A stretch of 64,000 nucleotides of DNA from assembly GCF_040796495.1 (NCBI RefSeq), contig NZ_JBFNQN010000006.1, positions 124,001 through 188,000 on the forward strand, written 5' to 3'. The notes under the pieces are model-generated. The model was not told where the DNA came from. It searched no databases and saw nothing but the letters and a program-made list of their open reading frames with translations. The position numbers and the translations under genes were made by a program. This document shows positions 1-8,241 of this stretch, piece after piece (position 1 is the first letter of the stretch; each line of letters opens with the position of its first letter). Origin of the DNA: Kineococcus endophyticus (GTDB lineage Bacteria > Actinomycetota > Actinomycetes > Actinomycetales > Kineococcaceae).

Positions 1-1112
1 ATGTGCGCGCGCGTGTGGAACCCGCGCCAGCCGAGGACGGCGCCGGAGGACAGGGCGTCCCAGTGCGGGGTCTGCGTCGCGTTCCAGTGCGGCAGCGTCA
101 GCAGACCCTCCGAACCCACCGGGACGGCGGCGGCCGCGGCCTCCAGTTCGGGGTCCGGGCGGCCGTCCGCTCCGGCCTCGCCGAACTCCCTGCGGAACCA
201 GGTGGACAGGAACGTCCCCGAGGAGGAGAACGTCTCCAGCGTCCGCTGCCCCGCGAACGCGGACACCATCGTCCGGTAGGCGCGGGAGGGCCGGTACTCC
301 TCGTGCTGGGCGCCGATGACGACGGCCGTGCCCATGACGAGGTAGGCGTCACCGGGTTCCGTGACACCGACACCGAGGCCGGCGGCCTGGCCGTCGCCGA
401 GGCCCGCGACGACCACGGTCCCCGCGGCGAGGCCCCACGCCTGCCGCACGACGGGCAGGAGTTCCCCGAGGTCCGCGCCGACGGGAGCGAGGTCCGGCAG
501 CTGGTCGCGGCGCACCCCGGCGATGCGCAGGAGGTCGGGGTGGTAGTCCTTCGTCTCCACGTCCAGCAGCGCGAGCGGGTCCATCGACGCCGTGCTCGTC
601 ACCCAGCGACCCGTGAGCCGCTGCACGAGGTAGCCCTGGACGTCGACGACGTGGTGCGCCCGGTCGAGGACGTCGGGGGCGTGGTCGCGCAACCAGGCCA
701 GCTTGTACAGGCCGGGGGTGATGTCGGCGGGTTTCCCGCAGAGCCGTTCGACGTGCTCGCTGCCGTCGCGCGCCACCTGCTCGGCCGCTCGCCCGTCGAG
801 CCAGAGCATGGCCGGGGCGAGTGGTTCGCCGGCCTCGTCGAGGCACACGAACGACTCCCGCTGGTGGCTGATGCACAGCGCGCGGACGACACCGCGGTCC
901 GGGAGCGACTGCAGCGCAGCGCGGACGGCCTCGTCCAGTGCCGTCCACCACGACCGCGCGTCCTGCTCGGCGCGGCCGGGGGCGGGCGAACGCGTCTGGA
1001 GCGGGGAGGAGGCCGAGGCCAGCACAGCGCCGTCGGAGGCGGTGACGAGGGCCTTGACGGCGGTCGTCGAGCAGTCGACGGCGATGACGGCGACGACGGG
1101 GGAGGTGTTCAC
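1..1112 (-). CDS. FGGY-family carbohydrate kinase, 3' part beyond the window
   Basis: About 370 residues are visible of a family that is usually near 500, and the gene runs off the left edge. Translation from GTG at 1112 gives the N-terminal phosphate-binding segment VDCSTTAVKAL, then CISHQRESFVCLD and MLWLDGR, and later GLGDGQAAGLGVG, all typical of FGGY kinases such as xylulo-, glucono- and ribulokinases. These phosphorylate a sugar or sugar acid with ATP in the cytoplasm. The start overlaps the stop of the DeoR gene in a GTGA (1109-1112), so the two are translationally coupled and the kinase is probably under DeoR control. The exact substrate cannot be read from the sequence. No internal stop was found. 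Confidence 0.85.
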   Translation of the reverse strand, partial: MNTSPVVAVIAVDCSTTAVKALVTASDGAVLASASSPLQTRSPAPGRAEQDARSWWTALDEAVRAALQSLPDRGVVRALCISHQRESFVCLDEAGEPLAPAMLWLDGRAAEQVARDGSEHVERLCGKPADITPGLYKLAWLRDHAPDVLDRAHHVVDVQGYLVQRLTGRWVTSTASMDPLALLDVETKDYHPDLLRIAGVRRDQLPDLAPVGADLGELLPVVRQAWGLAAGTVVVAGLGDGQAAGLGVGVTEPGDAYLVMGTAVVIGAQHEEYRPSRAYRTMVSAFAGQRTLETFSSSGTFLSTWFRREFGEAGADGRPDPELEAAAAAVPVGSEGLLTLPHWNATQTPHWDALSSGAVLGWRGFHTRAH

Positions 1113-1891
1113 GGGTGCGCCTCCTCGGCGACGACGAGTTCGACGCCCGCAGCGCGCACGGCGTCGACGTCGGCGGGATCGGTCTCGGCGTCGACGACGA
1201 CGACGTCGAACTCCGCGAGGTTCCCGATGCGGTGCACGGCGCGGCGCGTGAACTTCGTGTGGTCGGCCAGCAGGACCCGCAGTTCCGCGCTGCGCAGGAA
1301 GGCGCGCTTGAGGTCCGCCGTGGCGCGGGACGGGTGGAAGCAGGCGCCGTCGGACACGGCCGTGACGGACATGAACACGACGTCGTAGTGCAGGTCGGCC
1401 AGCGCGGCGACGGCGCTGGAACCGCCGAAGGAGGCGAACTCGGGGACGAACTCCCCGCCCACCGCCGTGAGCCGGACCTCCGGTTCGGTGGCGAAGGCGG
1501 TGAGGACGGGCAGGAAGTTCGACACCACCGTGAGGGGCCCGCGCTCCTTGAGGGCGGGGACGAGGTGCAGCGCCGTCGTGCTGTCGTCCAGGGCCACGGC
1601 CTGCAGCGCTCCGCGGTCCGCCGCCCACCGCAGGGCCGCGGCGGCGATGGCTCGCTTCTGCGGCACGTTGAGGTCGGCGCGGTAGGCGTGGTGGTGCTCG
1701 AACGCCTCGCTCGGCCGGGCCTCGGCCCCCGAGCGCACCTTGCGCAGCACCCCGCGGCTGTGGAGGTGGTCCAGGTCGCGGTGGATGGTCATGGCGCTCA
1801 CGCCGAACTCCTCGGCGAGCGCGTCGATGCGCACGGACCCCTGCGCGCGGACGCGTTCGGCGATCACGTGGCGACGGTCGAGACTGCTCAC
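1109..1891 (-). CDS. DeoR/GlpR-family transcriptional regulator
   Basis: 260 residues from GTG at 1891, preceded by a GGAGCGGAG ribosome site. The N-terminus has the DeoR-type winged helix (ALAEEFGVSAMTIHRDL, about residues 20-37). It is followed by the phosphosugar-isomerase-like effector domain with VALDDSTTA and VVSNFLPVL, and DHTKF near the C-terminus. These proteins usually repress sugar-use genes until a phosphorylated sugar binds. The gene is first in an operon with the FGGY kinase, so it is likely the local repressor for that pathway. The start was chosen because SSLDRRHVIAERV aligns with the usual DeoR N-terminus and a ribosome site precedes it. A longer open frame upstream lacks family similarity. 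Confidence 0.9.
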   Translation of the reverse strand: MSSLDRRHVIAERVRAQGSVRIDALAEEFGVSAMTIHRDLDHLHSRGVLRKVRSGAEARPSEAFEHHHAYRADLNVPQKRAIAAAALRWAADRGALQAVALDDSTTALHLVPALKERGPLTVVSNFLPVLTAFATEPEVRLTAVGGEFVPEFASFGGSSAVAALADLHYDVVFMSVTAVSDGACFHPSRATADLKRAFLRSAELRVLLADHTKFTRRAVHRIGNLAEFDVVVVDAETDPADVDAVRAAGVELVVAEEAHP

Positions 1892-1982
1892 GTGGCTCCG
1901 CTCCGGGACCGGTGGTCGCGTCCGTGCGACCGGGTGAGGGGGAGTCAACCAGCCCTCCGCCCCATTGGCAACAGGCCGCAAC

Positions 1983-1993
1983 GTGAAGTTCAC
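1983..1993. promoter_or_regulatory. Palindrome upstream of the DeoR gene, candidate operator
   Basis: GTGAAGTTCAC is a perfect 11-base palindrome about 90 bases upstream of the DeoR-kinase operon and 100 bases upstream of the divergent gene at 2094. Position and symmetry suit a repressor site. Binding is inference. Confidence 0.3.
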
Positions 1994-2093
1994 ACGGACA
2001 TGCGTGATGACAGGATGTCGTCGTCCCACGAGCAGCAGGGTGCGGCCCCTCTGGTGCCCCGGATGATCCTCGCCGCCGGTTCGACGGAACCGC

Positions 2094-3344
2094 GTGGGCC
2101 TGCTGGAGGACGATGGGGACGTGGACGAGGACGAGCACGAGTTCGCATCCCCCACGGGCCTGGCGCCGGAGGAGTTGGCGGCGACCCTCCGGCTGGCGAC
2201 GAGCGAACGCGGGGGAGGCCACCAGGCGGCCGTGGACCTGCTGGCCCGGTGCGGCGGCTGGCTGCCCGTGCTCGACGCGGCGGGTTTCATCGCGGTCGGT
2301 CCGCCGTCCGGCCGGGACCCCGAGCTGCGTCCGCGCGCCGTGGTGCGGTGGGCGGACGCCGTCGCGGCCCTGGAGCACGGCGGGGCGCTGGACGCCGGGT
2401 GGGACCACCACCGACCGGCCCTGGACGACCGCGTCCTGCGGATCGCGGCGTCGCTCGCGGACGGTCCTGCCGTCGCGCTCCGCGCGCTGCTGGACAGTCT
2501 CGACCGCGAGCGGACGCGGTTCGTCCTGTCGGCGGTCGAGGCCGCCACCGCGGCGCACCACGTCGAGCACGAGTGGCGACTGCCCGACGGACGGGACTCG
2601 GGGAGGTCGGGCTTCCTCTCCGTGCCGGCGATCGTCCCCTGGCCCGAGGTGGACCTCGACACGGACTGGGAGCAGCCGGAACTGGCCCTCTGGCCGGAGC
2701 GGGTCGCCGAGGAGGAGGCGGTCGCCTGGGCCGCCGCGCACCCGGCACCCGCGGTGGGCCTGCCGTTGACCGGTCCGGTGGCGGACCTGCTGTCGCGGTT
2801 GCGGGCTCCGGGCGCGATGCGCGGTGGGGGTCTCGGGATGTGGTCCAGGACTCCGATCTCCGTGGAACTGCGGGCCCGGACCCCGGCCGAGGTCGAGGCG
2901 TGGCTCGGCGGGCCGCTGCCCGAACTCCCGCCCCTCGTCGCGGCGGGGCAGCGGTGCTGGTGCTTCAGCCGCGGGGAGGAGGGGGACGAGGGGTTCGAGG
3001 TGGTGCTCTGCTGGGTGCCGGCCGGGACGAGCATCCACGAGGTCGTCCTGCCCCGTTCCGCCGAACGGGACGCGACGGTCCTGCACGTCTGGGCTCGGCC
3101 GGGACCCGGCGCCGCACCCAGCGGCGCACCGGAGGACCGGACGAGCCTCATGGACCCCGCCGGCGGGCACACGACCGTCCGGGTCCGAGGTCGCCGGGTC
3201 GGTGTGCAGCGCTGGGGGCACGCGGAGTCCGGCCTCGGCTGGTTCCGCCGGGGCGGGGCGGACCACCAGTTCCTCCGCCTGCACGTCCCGCGCCTGCCCC
3301 CGGCGGCGGTGGAACTGCTGCTGCAGGGGGAGAACCTGGTGTGA
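2094..3344 (+). CDS. Hypothetical protein, 416 residues
   Basis: I do not recognise this protein. It starts at GTG 2094 with only a weak GGAA upstream and is read divergently from the DeoR operon. It is acidic at the N-terminus, has no signal peptide or clear membrane segment, and carries an Ala/Leu-rich helical first half (about residues 20-170). The Trp-rich second half contains the short blocks RCWCFSRG, CWVPAGTSIHEV and WGHAESGLGWFRRGG. Base use matches its neighbours, and third positions are G/C-rich, which supports real coding. A start in another frame at 2113 gives an Arg-rich product with no protein-like character and was rejected. No functional partner is evident; the next gene downstream has its own promoter and riboswitch. 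Confidence 0.65.
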   Translation: MGLLEDDGDVDEDEHEFASPTGLAPEELAATLRLATSERGGGHQAAVDLLARCGGWLPVLDAAGFIAVGPPSGRDPELRPRAVVRWADAVAALEHGGALDAGWDHHRPALDDRVLRIAASLADGPAVALRALLDSLDRERTRFVLSAVEAATAAHHVEHEWRLPDGRDSGRSGFLSVPAIVPWPEVDLDTDWEQPELALWPERVAEEEAVAWAAAHPAPAVGLPLTGPVADLLSRLRAPGAMRGGGLGMWSRTPISVELRARTPAEVEAWLGGPLPELPPLVAAGQRCWCFSRGEEGDEGFEVVLCWVPAGTSIHEVVLPRSAERDATVLHVWARPGPGAAPSGAPEDRTSLMDPAGGHTTVRVRGRRVGVQRWGHAESGLGWFRRGGADHQFLRLHVPRLPPAAVELLLQGENLV

Positions 3345-3366
3345 CCCGTTCCGGCAACGAGCCCCT

Positions 3367-3396
3367 TTGACGCTCCCGTCGCGCTCTCCCTAGGAT
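3367..3396 (+). promoter_or_regulatory. Sigma-70-type promoter for the riboswitch operon
   Basis: TTGACG (3367-3372) and TAGGAT (3391-3396) are separated by 18 bases, a near-consensus vegetative actinobacterial promoter. Transcription would begin around 3402-3404, exactly where the folded riboswitch starts. Confidence 0.7.
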
Positions 3397-3401
3397 CCGT
3401 G

Positions 3402-3510
3402 GCCGGTCACGAGCGGCAGCCTCGGGCCCTGGCCGGCTGCCCAGCAACCCTCCTCCGCGTGGGGTGCTCCAGGTGAAGACCCGGCCGCGCGGAGCGCGCG
3501 GCAAGAGCGG
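3402..3510 (+). ncRNA. SAM-IV-type S-adenosylmethionine riboswitch (candidate)
   Basis: The leader contains the ordered signature of the actinobacterial SAM-IV class: GGTCACGAG (about 3404), a hairpin ending in GCCCAGCAACCC (about 3439-3450), then CGTGGGGTGCTCCAGGTGAA and GACC closing on the first GGTC. A GC-rich hairpin (CCGCGC/GCGCGG, about 3485-3502) follows, then CAAGAGCGG as the expected pseudoknot strand. It lies between a good promoter and the ribosome site AGGAGA of the permease, so it can act on translation or early termination. SAM-I and SAM-IV share the ligand core; the single hairpin after the closing stem favours SAM-IV. No structure scan could be run. Confidence 0.8.
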
Positions 3511-3526
3511 ACGCGTGAGGAGAACC

Positions 3527-4954
3527 ATGGCCGACACCCCCGTCCCCCTGCAGGCGCAGCCGGGGACCGCCGAGCTGCGACGGGGCCTGCGGTCCCGCCA
3601 CCTGGTGATGATCGCCCTGGGGGGCGTCATCGGTTCCGGGTTGTTCATCTCCTCCGGTTACACGATCTACCAGGCCGGGCCACTGGGAGCCGTCATCGCC
3701 TACGCGATCGGCGCGGTCGTGGCCTGGCAGCTCATGACGTGCCTCGGTGAGCTGGCCGTGCAGATGCCCGAGTCCGGCGGGTTCCACGTCTACGCCCACC
3801 GCATCCTCGGTCCGGCGACGGGTTTCACGACGGCCTGGCTGTACTGGCTGTGCTGGGTGGCCGCGATCGGTTCGGAACTGACGGCGTCGGGCCTGCTCAT
3901 GCAGCGGTGGTTCCCCGCCGTGCCGGTCTGGTTGTGGTGCGCGGTGTTCGCCGCGGTGCTGCTGGCGGTGAACCTCGCGCCGGTGCGCTTGTACGGGGAC
4001 ACCGAGAGCCTGCTCGCCGCCGTCAAGGTGACCGCCGTCGTCGTCTTCATCGTCGTCGGGGCCCTGGCGATCGTGGGGATCAGCCGGTCGGACGCCCCGG
4101 CACCCCTGCTGTCGAACTTCGTCACTCCGGACGGACTGCTGCCCGCCGGGATCGGCGGGGTCCTCGTGGCCGTGCTCGCGGTGTTCTACGCCTTCTCGGG
4201 CACCGAACTCATCGCCATCGCGGCCGGCGAGACCGACGACCCGGCCCGCGTCGTGCCGCAGGCCGTCCGCACGACGATGGTGCGGCTGGTCGTGTTCTTC
4301 ATCGGCGCGATCGTCGTCATGGCCGCGCTGGTCCCGTACGCGCAACTCGGCAGCGCCGACGAGTCCGTGGAGACCAGTCCGTTCGTCACGGTGTTCGCCG
4401 CCTCGGGCATCCCGTACGCGGCCGACGTCATCGCCGTCGTCATCATCACGGCACTCATGTCCGCCGGGGTCTCCGGGCTGTACGCCTGTTCCCGCCTGCT
4501 GCGGTCGCTCGCGCTCACCGGGGACCTGCCGCCGGCGTTCGCCCGCACCGACCGTCGGGGCATCCCGGTGCTCGCGGTGGCGGTGAGCCTGGCCGGGGGC
4601 CTCGTGTCGCTCGTCAGTTCGTACGTCGCGGCGGGAACCGTCTACGTGGTGCTGGTGTCGGTCGCGGGTTTCGCCGTCGTGGCGGTGTGGGCGGTGATCG
4701 CTCTGGCGCAGTTCGTGCAGCGCCGCCGTCTGCGCGCTGCCGGGACGGATCCGGCCACGTTGCCCTACCACTCGCGCTTCTTCCCGTTCGCACCGGTGTT
4801 CGTCCTCGTGGCCTGCGCGGTCTCCGTGGTGGCGTCCCTGTTCGACGGGTCCCAGCGGCTGGCCACGGTCATCGGGGTCGTGTTCACCGCCGCCTGCTAC
4901 CTCGTGCACCGGTTGCGCCGGGGTTCTGGCGCCTCTGGCAGGGTTGCGGCGTGA
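3527..4954 (+). CDS. APC-superfamily amino-acid permease, probably for a methionine-type substrate
   Basis: 475 residues with about twelve hydrophobic segments. The N-terminus, RGLRSRHLVMIALGGVIGSG, is the classic start of the AAT group of APC permeases; GGVIGSGLF binds the amino acid backbone, and FYAFSGTELIAIAAGET follows in the sixth segment region. The start is the ATG at 3527, six bases after AGGAGA; an in-frame upstream start would lie inside the riboswitch. SAM control suggests import of methionine or S-methylmethionine (MmuP belongs to the same group), but specificity is inference. The stop overlaps the GTG of the next gene in GTGA, so both proteins are made together. Confidence 0.88.
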   Translation: MADTPVPLQAQPGTAELRRGLRSRHLVMIALGGVIGSGLFISSGYTIYQAGPLGAVIAYAIGAVVAWQLMTCLGELAVQMPESGGFHVYAHRILGPATGFTTAWLYWLCWVAAIGSELTASGLLMQRWFPAVPVWLWCAVFAAVLLAVNLAPVRLYGDTESLLAAVKVTAVVVFIVVGALAIVGISRSDAPAPLLSNFVTPDGLLPAGIGGVLVAVLAVFYAFSGTELIAIAAGETDDPARVVPQAVRTTMVRLVVFFIGAIVVMAALVPYAQLGSADESVETSPFVTVFAASGIPYAADVIAVVIITALMSAGVSGLYACSRLLRSLALTGDLPPAFARTDRRGIPVLAVAVSLAGGLVSLVSSYVAAGTVYVVLVSVAGFAVVAVWAVIALAQFVQRRRLRAAGTDPATLPYHSRFFPFAPVFVLVACAVSVVASLFDGSQRLATVIGVVFTAACYLVHRLRRGSGASGRVAA

Positions 4955-6318
4955 GCACGAACAGGCCCCTCGTCGTCGCCCTCTACGAACAGGCCAGCGT
5001 CGGCTGCGGTGGTGCCCCCGGGTTGTGGACCCACCCCGCGGACGACCGTGTCGGCGTCAACAGCCTCGACCGGTGGCGCCACGTCGCCACCACCGCCGAA
5101 CAGGCGGGGTTGCACGCCCTGTTCCTCGCCGACGTCCTGGGGTTGTACGACAGCTACGAGGGGTCGCTGGACGCCGCCGTCGGCGAGGCGGTCGAGGTTC
5201 CCGCGAACGACCCCTTCGCCTACGTCCCCGCACTGGCCGAGACCGCGCGCGACCTCGCGTTCGTCGTCACGGCGTCCACCACCTACGAGCACCCGTTCTC
5301 CCTGGCCCGCCGCTTCGCGACGCTCGACCACCTCACCGGTGGCCGCATCGGGTGGAACGTGGTGACCAGCTACCTGGAGAGCGCCGCTCGCAGCTTCGGG
5401 TTGGACCGCCAGCTCGCCCACGCCGACCGGTACGGCCGCGCGGACGAGTTCCTCGAGGTCACCCACCAGTTGTGGGAGAGCTCGTGGGCCGACGACGCCG
5501 TGGTGGCCGACAAGGCCGGCGCGACGTGGGCCCGGCCCGGATCGGTCCGCCCCCTCGCGCACGACGGGGAGCACTTCCGCGTGCACGGCCCGGCGCTCAC
5601 GTCCCCCTCCCCGCAGCGCACCCCGCTGCTGTTCCAGGCCGGGTGGTCGCCGCGCGGCCGGGAGTTCGGGGCCCGGCACGGCGAGGTACTGCTGCTGCCG
5701 CAGGCGGACCCGACGAAGATCGCCGCCGGCCTGGCCGACGTCCGCAGCCGTGCCGCGGCCCTCGGCCGAGCGGACGACGACCTGCGCGCCCTCGCCCTGG
5801 CGCGTGTCGTGGTGGGTCGCACCGAGGACGAGGCGCAGGCCAAGTACGACGACCTCCAGAGCACCTACCGGTTGCGTGCCCAGCTCGTCTCCTACTCCGG
5901 CGACACCGGCATCGACATCTCCCGCTACGCCGACGACGAACCCCTGAGCACCGTCACGAACGGCTTGTCCAGCTACGTGCTGAAGGCCGGGCCGGGTTCC
6001 CCGCCGCTGACCGCCGGCGAGGTGCGGCGGCGGTTCACGTCCGTCGCCCGCGGTGGCGACTTGTTCTTCGTCGGAACTCCCGACCAGGTGGCCGACGCGA
6101 TGGGCGAGCACGCCGCCGCCGCAGGGCTCGACGGCTACGTCCTCAACCCGCTGCTCAGCCCCGGGACGTTGGAGGACTTCGCCGAGCTCGCCGTGCCGGC
6201 CCTCGTCGACCGGGGCCTGTACGACCCCTCGGTGAAGACGGGAACCCTGCGCTCGCGGGTGCGGGGCGACGGGCGGGACCGGCTGAGCGCGACGTACCCG
6301 GCCCTGCAGCGGGGCTGA
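4951..6318 (+). CDS. FMN-dependent monooxygenase of the NtaA/SnaA/DszA family
   Basis: 455 residues from GTG 4951, coupled by GTGA to the permease. The sequence has the bacterial-luciferase TIM barrel with the family marks LFLADVLGLYD, TTYEHPFSLARRFATLDHLTGGRIGWNVVTS (seen about residues 107-135), YGRADEFLEV and PLLFQAGWSPRGREFG. Such enzymes oxidise a carbon-sulfur or carbon-nitrogen substrate with oxygen and FMNH2 supplied by a separate reductase, which is not in this window. Being in a SAM-riboswitch operon with a permease points to use of an organosulfur compound feeding methionine or cysteine supply. The real substrate is unknown. Confidence 0.88.
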   Translation: MSTNRPLVVALYEQASVGCGGAPGLWTHPADDRVGVNSLDRWRHVATTAEQAGLHALFLADVLGLYDSYEGSLDAAVGEAVEVPANDPFAYVPALAETARDLAFVVTASTTYEHPFSLARRFATLDHLTGGRIGWNVVTSYLESAARSFGLDRQLAHADRYGRADEFLEVTHQLWESSWADDAVVADKAGATWARPGSVRPLAHDGEHFRVHGPALTSPSPQRTPLLFQAGWSPRGREFGARHGEVLLLPQADPTKIAAGLADVRSRAAALGRADDDLRALALARVVVGRTEDEAQAKYDDLQSTYRLRAQLVSYSGDTGIDISRYADDEPLSTVTNGLSSYVLKAGPGSPPLTAGEVRRRFTSVARGGDLFFVGTPDQVADAMGEHAAAAGLDGYVLNPLLSPGTLEDFAELAVPALVDRGLYDPSVKTGTLRSRVRGDGRDRLSATYPALQRG

Positions 6319-6332
6319 CCGCCGCAGGACCG

Positions 6333-6348
6333 GGGCTCGTCAGAGCCC
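6333..6348. terminator. Short hairpin between convergent genes
   Basis: GGGCTC-GTCA-GAGCCC forms a perfect six-pair stem and contains the stop codon of the minus-strand GH15 gene. It sits 15 bases after the monooxygenase stop. No U-run follows on either side, as is common in GC-rich actinobacteria. Confidence 0.35.
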
Positions 6349-8166
6349 GTCGGCCTCGGCGCGGGCCAGCAGCACCGCGGAGGAGATCAACCCGATGTGG
6401 CTGAACGCCTGCGGGAAGTTCCCGAGGAACTCACCCGTCGTCGGGTCCACCTGTTCGGCGAGCAAGCCCACGTGGTTGACGCGCGCCGCCAGGCTCTCGA
6501 ACAGTTCCCGCGCCTCCTGCACGCGTCCGCTCTGCACCAGGTTGTCGACCCACCAGAACGAGCACAGCACGAACGCCCCCTCGTTGCCCTCCAGGCCGTC
6601 GGGGGAGTCGGCGTGCAGGTAGCGGTACAGCAGTCCTCCGCCGGGGGAGAGCTTGCGCGCCACGGCGTCCACGGTCGCGACCATCCGCGGGTCGGCCGCG
6701 TCGACGACGCGGCGCAGCGGCAACGCCAGCAGGCTCGCGTCGAGCGTTCCCGGCTGGTCGAGGTGCTCGGTGAAGCAGCCGTCCTCCTCGCTCCACGCCC
6801 GGTCCACGAGGTCGGCCCGCACGTCGTCGGCGAGCGCACGCCAGTGCGCTGCACGGTCCGCGCGTCCGCTGAGTTCGGCCAGCCGCGCGAGCCGGTCGAA
6901 CGCGACCTGGCACATCGCCACTGAGTAGGTGAACGGGCGGCCCGCGTCGCGGATCTCCCAGATCCCCTGGTCGGGCGTGAGGTGGTGGCGTTCGGCGAGC
7001 CGGCCGAGGTGCTCGAGGCGGTCCCACCGCGCGTCGGTCAGGGTTCCGCCGTGGCGGACGTGCTGGTAGGCGCAGTCGAGGATCTCGCCGTAGACGTCGT
7101 GCTGCAGCTGCCCGCTCGCCCCGTTGCCCCAGCGGACGGGACCCGAGCCCCGGTACCCCTCGAACTCCTCGTCCTCGACCTCGTCCTGCGGGAACGTCCC
7201 GTCGAGCGTGTAGAGCACGTCGGGCCGGGCGTCCTCCCGCGTGGCGGCGTCGAGCACCCAGTCGAGGAACGCGTCCGATTCCTCGACCATCCCGATGCGC
7301 CGCAGCGCGTACACCGTGTAGGCGGCGTCGCGGACCCAGGTGAACCGGTAGTCCCAGTTCCGTTCACCCCCGACGGCCTCGGGCAGGGACGACGTCGGGG
7401 CCGCGACGACCGCGCCGCTGGCGTGGTGGTCGCAGAGCTTCAGCGTGATGGCGCTGCGCAGGACGAGGTCGGCGTGCGCGCCGTCGAACCGGACGCCCGC
7501 GCTCCAGTCCCGCCAGGCGGTGTCGGTGCGCTGCAGCGCCTCCGCCAGGGTGTCGGGGTCGAGGTCCAGCGGTTCGTCCGTCCAGGACAGCGTGAGCGCC
7601 CACCGGTCGCCCGCGCCGAGCACGTGCCCCCGGTCCGTGTCCCGGGAGGACGAGAGGTGCAGGGCGCGGTCGCCGCCGCCGGGCAGGGGGACGGCGGAAC
7701 CCTCGACGGTCGCGCCGTCGCGTCCGCGCAGCTCGCTGCGGACGTCCACCGTCCCGTGCACCACCTCCAGCAGCCGGCCGAGGGCGCCGGTCGCCGACGA
7801 CGTCCGCGGCTGCAGCGCGCCGTCCAGGAGCAACGCGTCCGTGACGCGCAGGGTGCCGGTGCCCGTCGTGAGCTCGGTGACGAGGACGGCCGACCCGGGC
7901 AGGTAGTGCTGGCGGCTGCTGCGCAGGTCCCGGACGGGCAGGTCCCAGCGCCCACCGCGGTCGGCGTCGAGCAGGGAGGCGAAGACCGCGGGGGAGTCGA
8001 AGCGCGGCAGGCAGGCCCAGGCGACGCGGGCGTCCAGACCCACGAGCGCCGCGGTCTCGCCGTCCCCGACGAGGGCGTGGTCGGCGATGGGCGGGTAGCG
8101 GTCGGCGAGGTCCTGGCGGACGTCGTCGGTCTGCATCGTGGTGGGTGTGGGGTGCGTCGTCGTCAC
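6340..8166 (-). CDS. Glycoside hydrolase family 15 protein (glucoamylase/trehalase-like)
   Basis: 608 residues, close to the usual 600 of bacterial GH15 proteins. The N-terminal half is the beta-sandwich (ALVGLDARVAWACLPRFDSPAVFASLLD). The (alpha/alpha)6 barrel carries GGERNWDYRFTWVRDAAYTVYALRRIG, YRGSGPVRWGNGASGQLQHDVYGE, GIWEIRD and NEGAFVLCSFW. The catalytic glutamates are expected in GIWEIRD and near the C-terminal NEGAF block, as known for the family. There is no signal peptide, so it acts inside the cell on maltodextrin, trehalose or a similar alpha-glucan. I chose GTG 8166 because GGGAG lies seven bases upstream; ATG 8136 has no ribosome site. Confidence 0.92.
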   Translation of the reverse strand: MTTTHPTPTTMQTDDVRQDLADRYPPIADHALVGDGETAALVGLDARVAWACLPRFDSPAVFASLLDADRGGRWDLPVRDLRSSRQHYLPGSAVLVTELTTGTGTLRVTDALLLDGALQPRTSSATGALGRLLEVVHGTVDVRSELRGRDGATVEGSAVPLPGGGDRALHLSSSRDTDRGHVLGAGDRWALTLSWTDEPLDLDPDTLAEALQRTDTAWRDWSAGVRFDGAHADLVLRSAITLKLCDHHASGAVVAAPTSSLPEAVGGERNWDYRFTWVRDAAYTVYALRRIGMVEESDAFLDWVLDAATREDARPDVLYTLDGTFPQDEVEDEEFEGYRGSGPVRWGNGASGQLQHDVYGEILDCAYQHVRHGGTLTDARWDRLEHLGRLAERHHLTPDQGIWEIRDAGRPFTYSVAMCQVAFDRLARLAELSGRADRAAHWRALADDVRADLVDRAWSEEDGCFTEHLDQPGTLDASLLALPLRRVVDAADPRMVATVDAVARKLSPGGGLLYRYLHADSPDGLEGNEGAFVLCSFWWVDNLVQSGRVQEARELFESLAARVNHVGLLAEQVDPTTGEFLGNFPQAFSHIGLISSAVLLARAEADGL

Positions 8167-8241
8167 GGGCGTCTCCCGGCTCGTGGCTGGCGGTGCGGGC
8201 CACGCTAGGCGGATCGGCGGCGGTCCGCCCTCCGAGGGGGC

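Noticed and set aside
1109-3172. A 687-residue DeoR protein
   Set aside because: The first 420 residues are antisense to the gene at 2094-3344 and show no family similarity. GTG 1891 has a ribosome site and the normal DeoR start.
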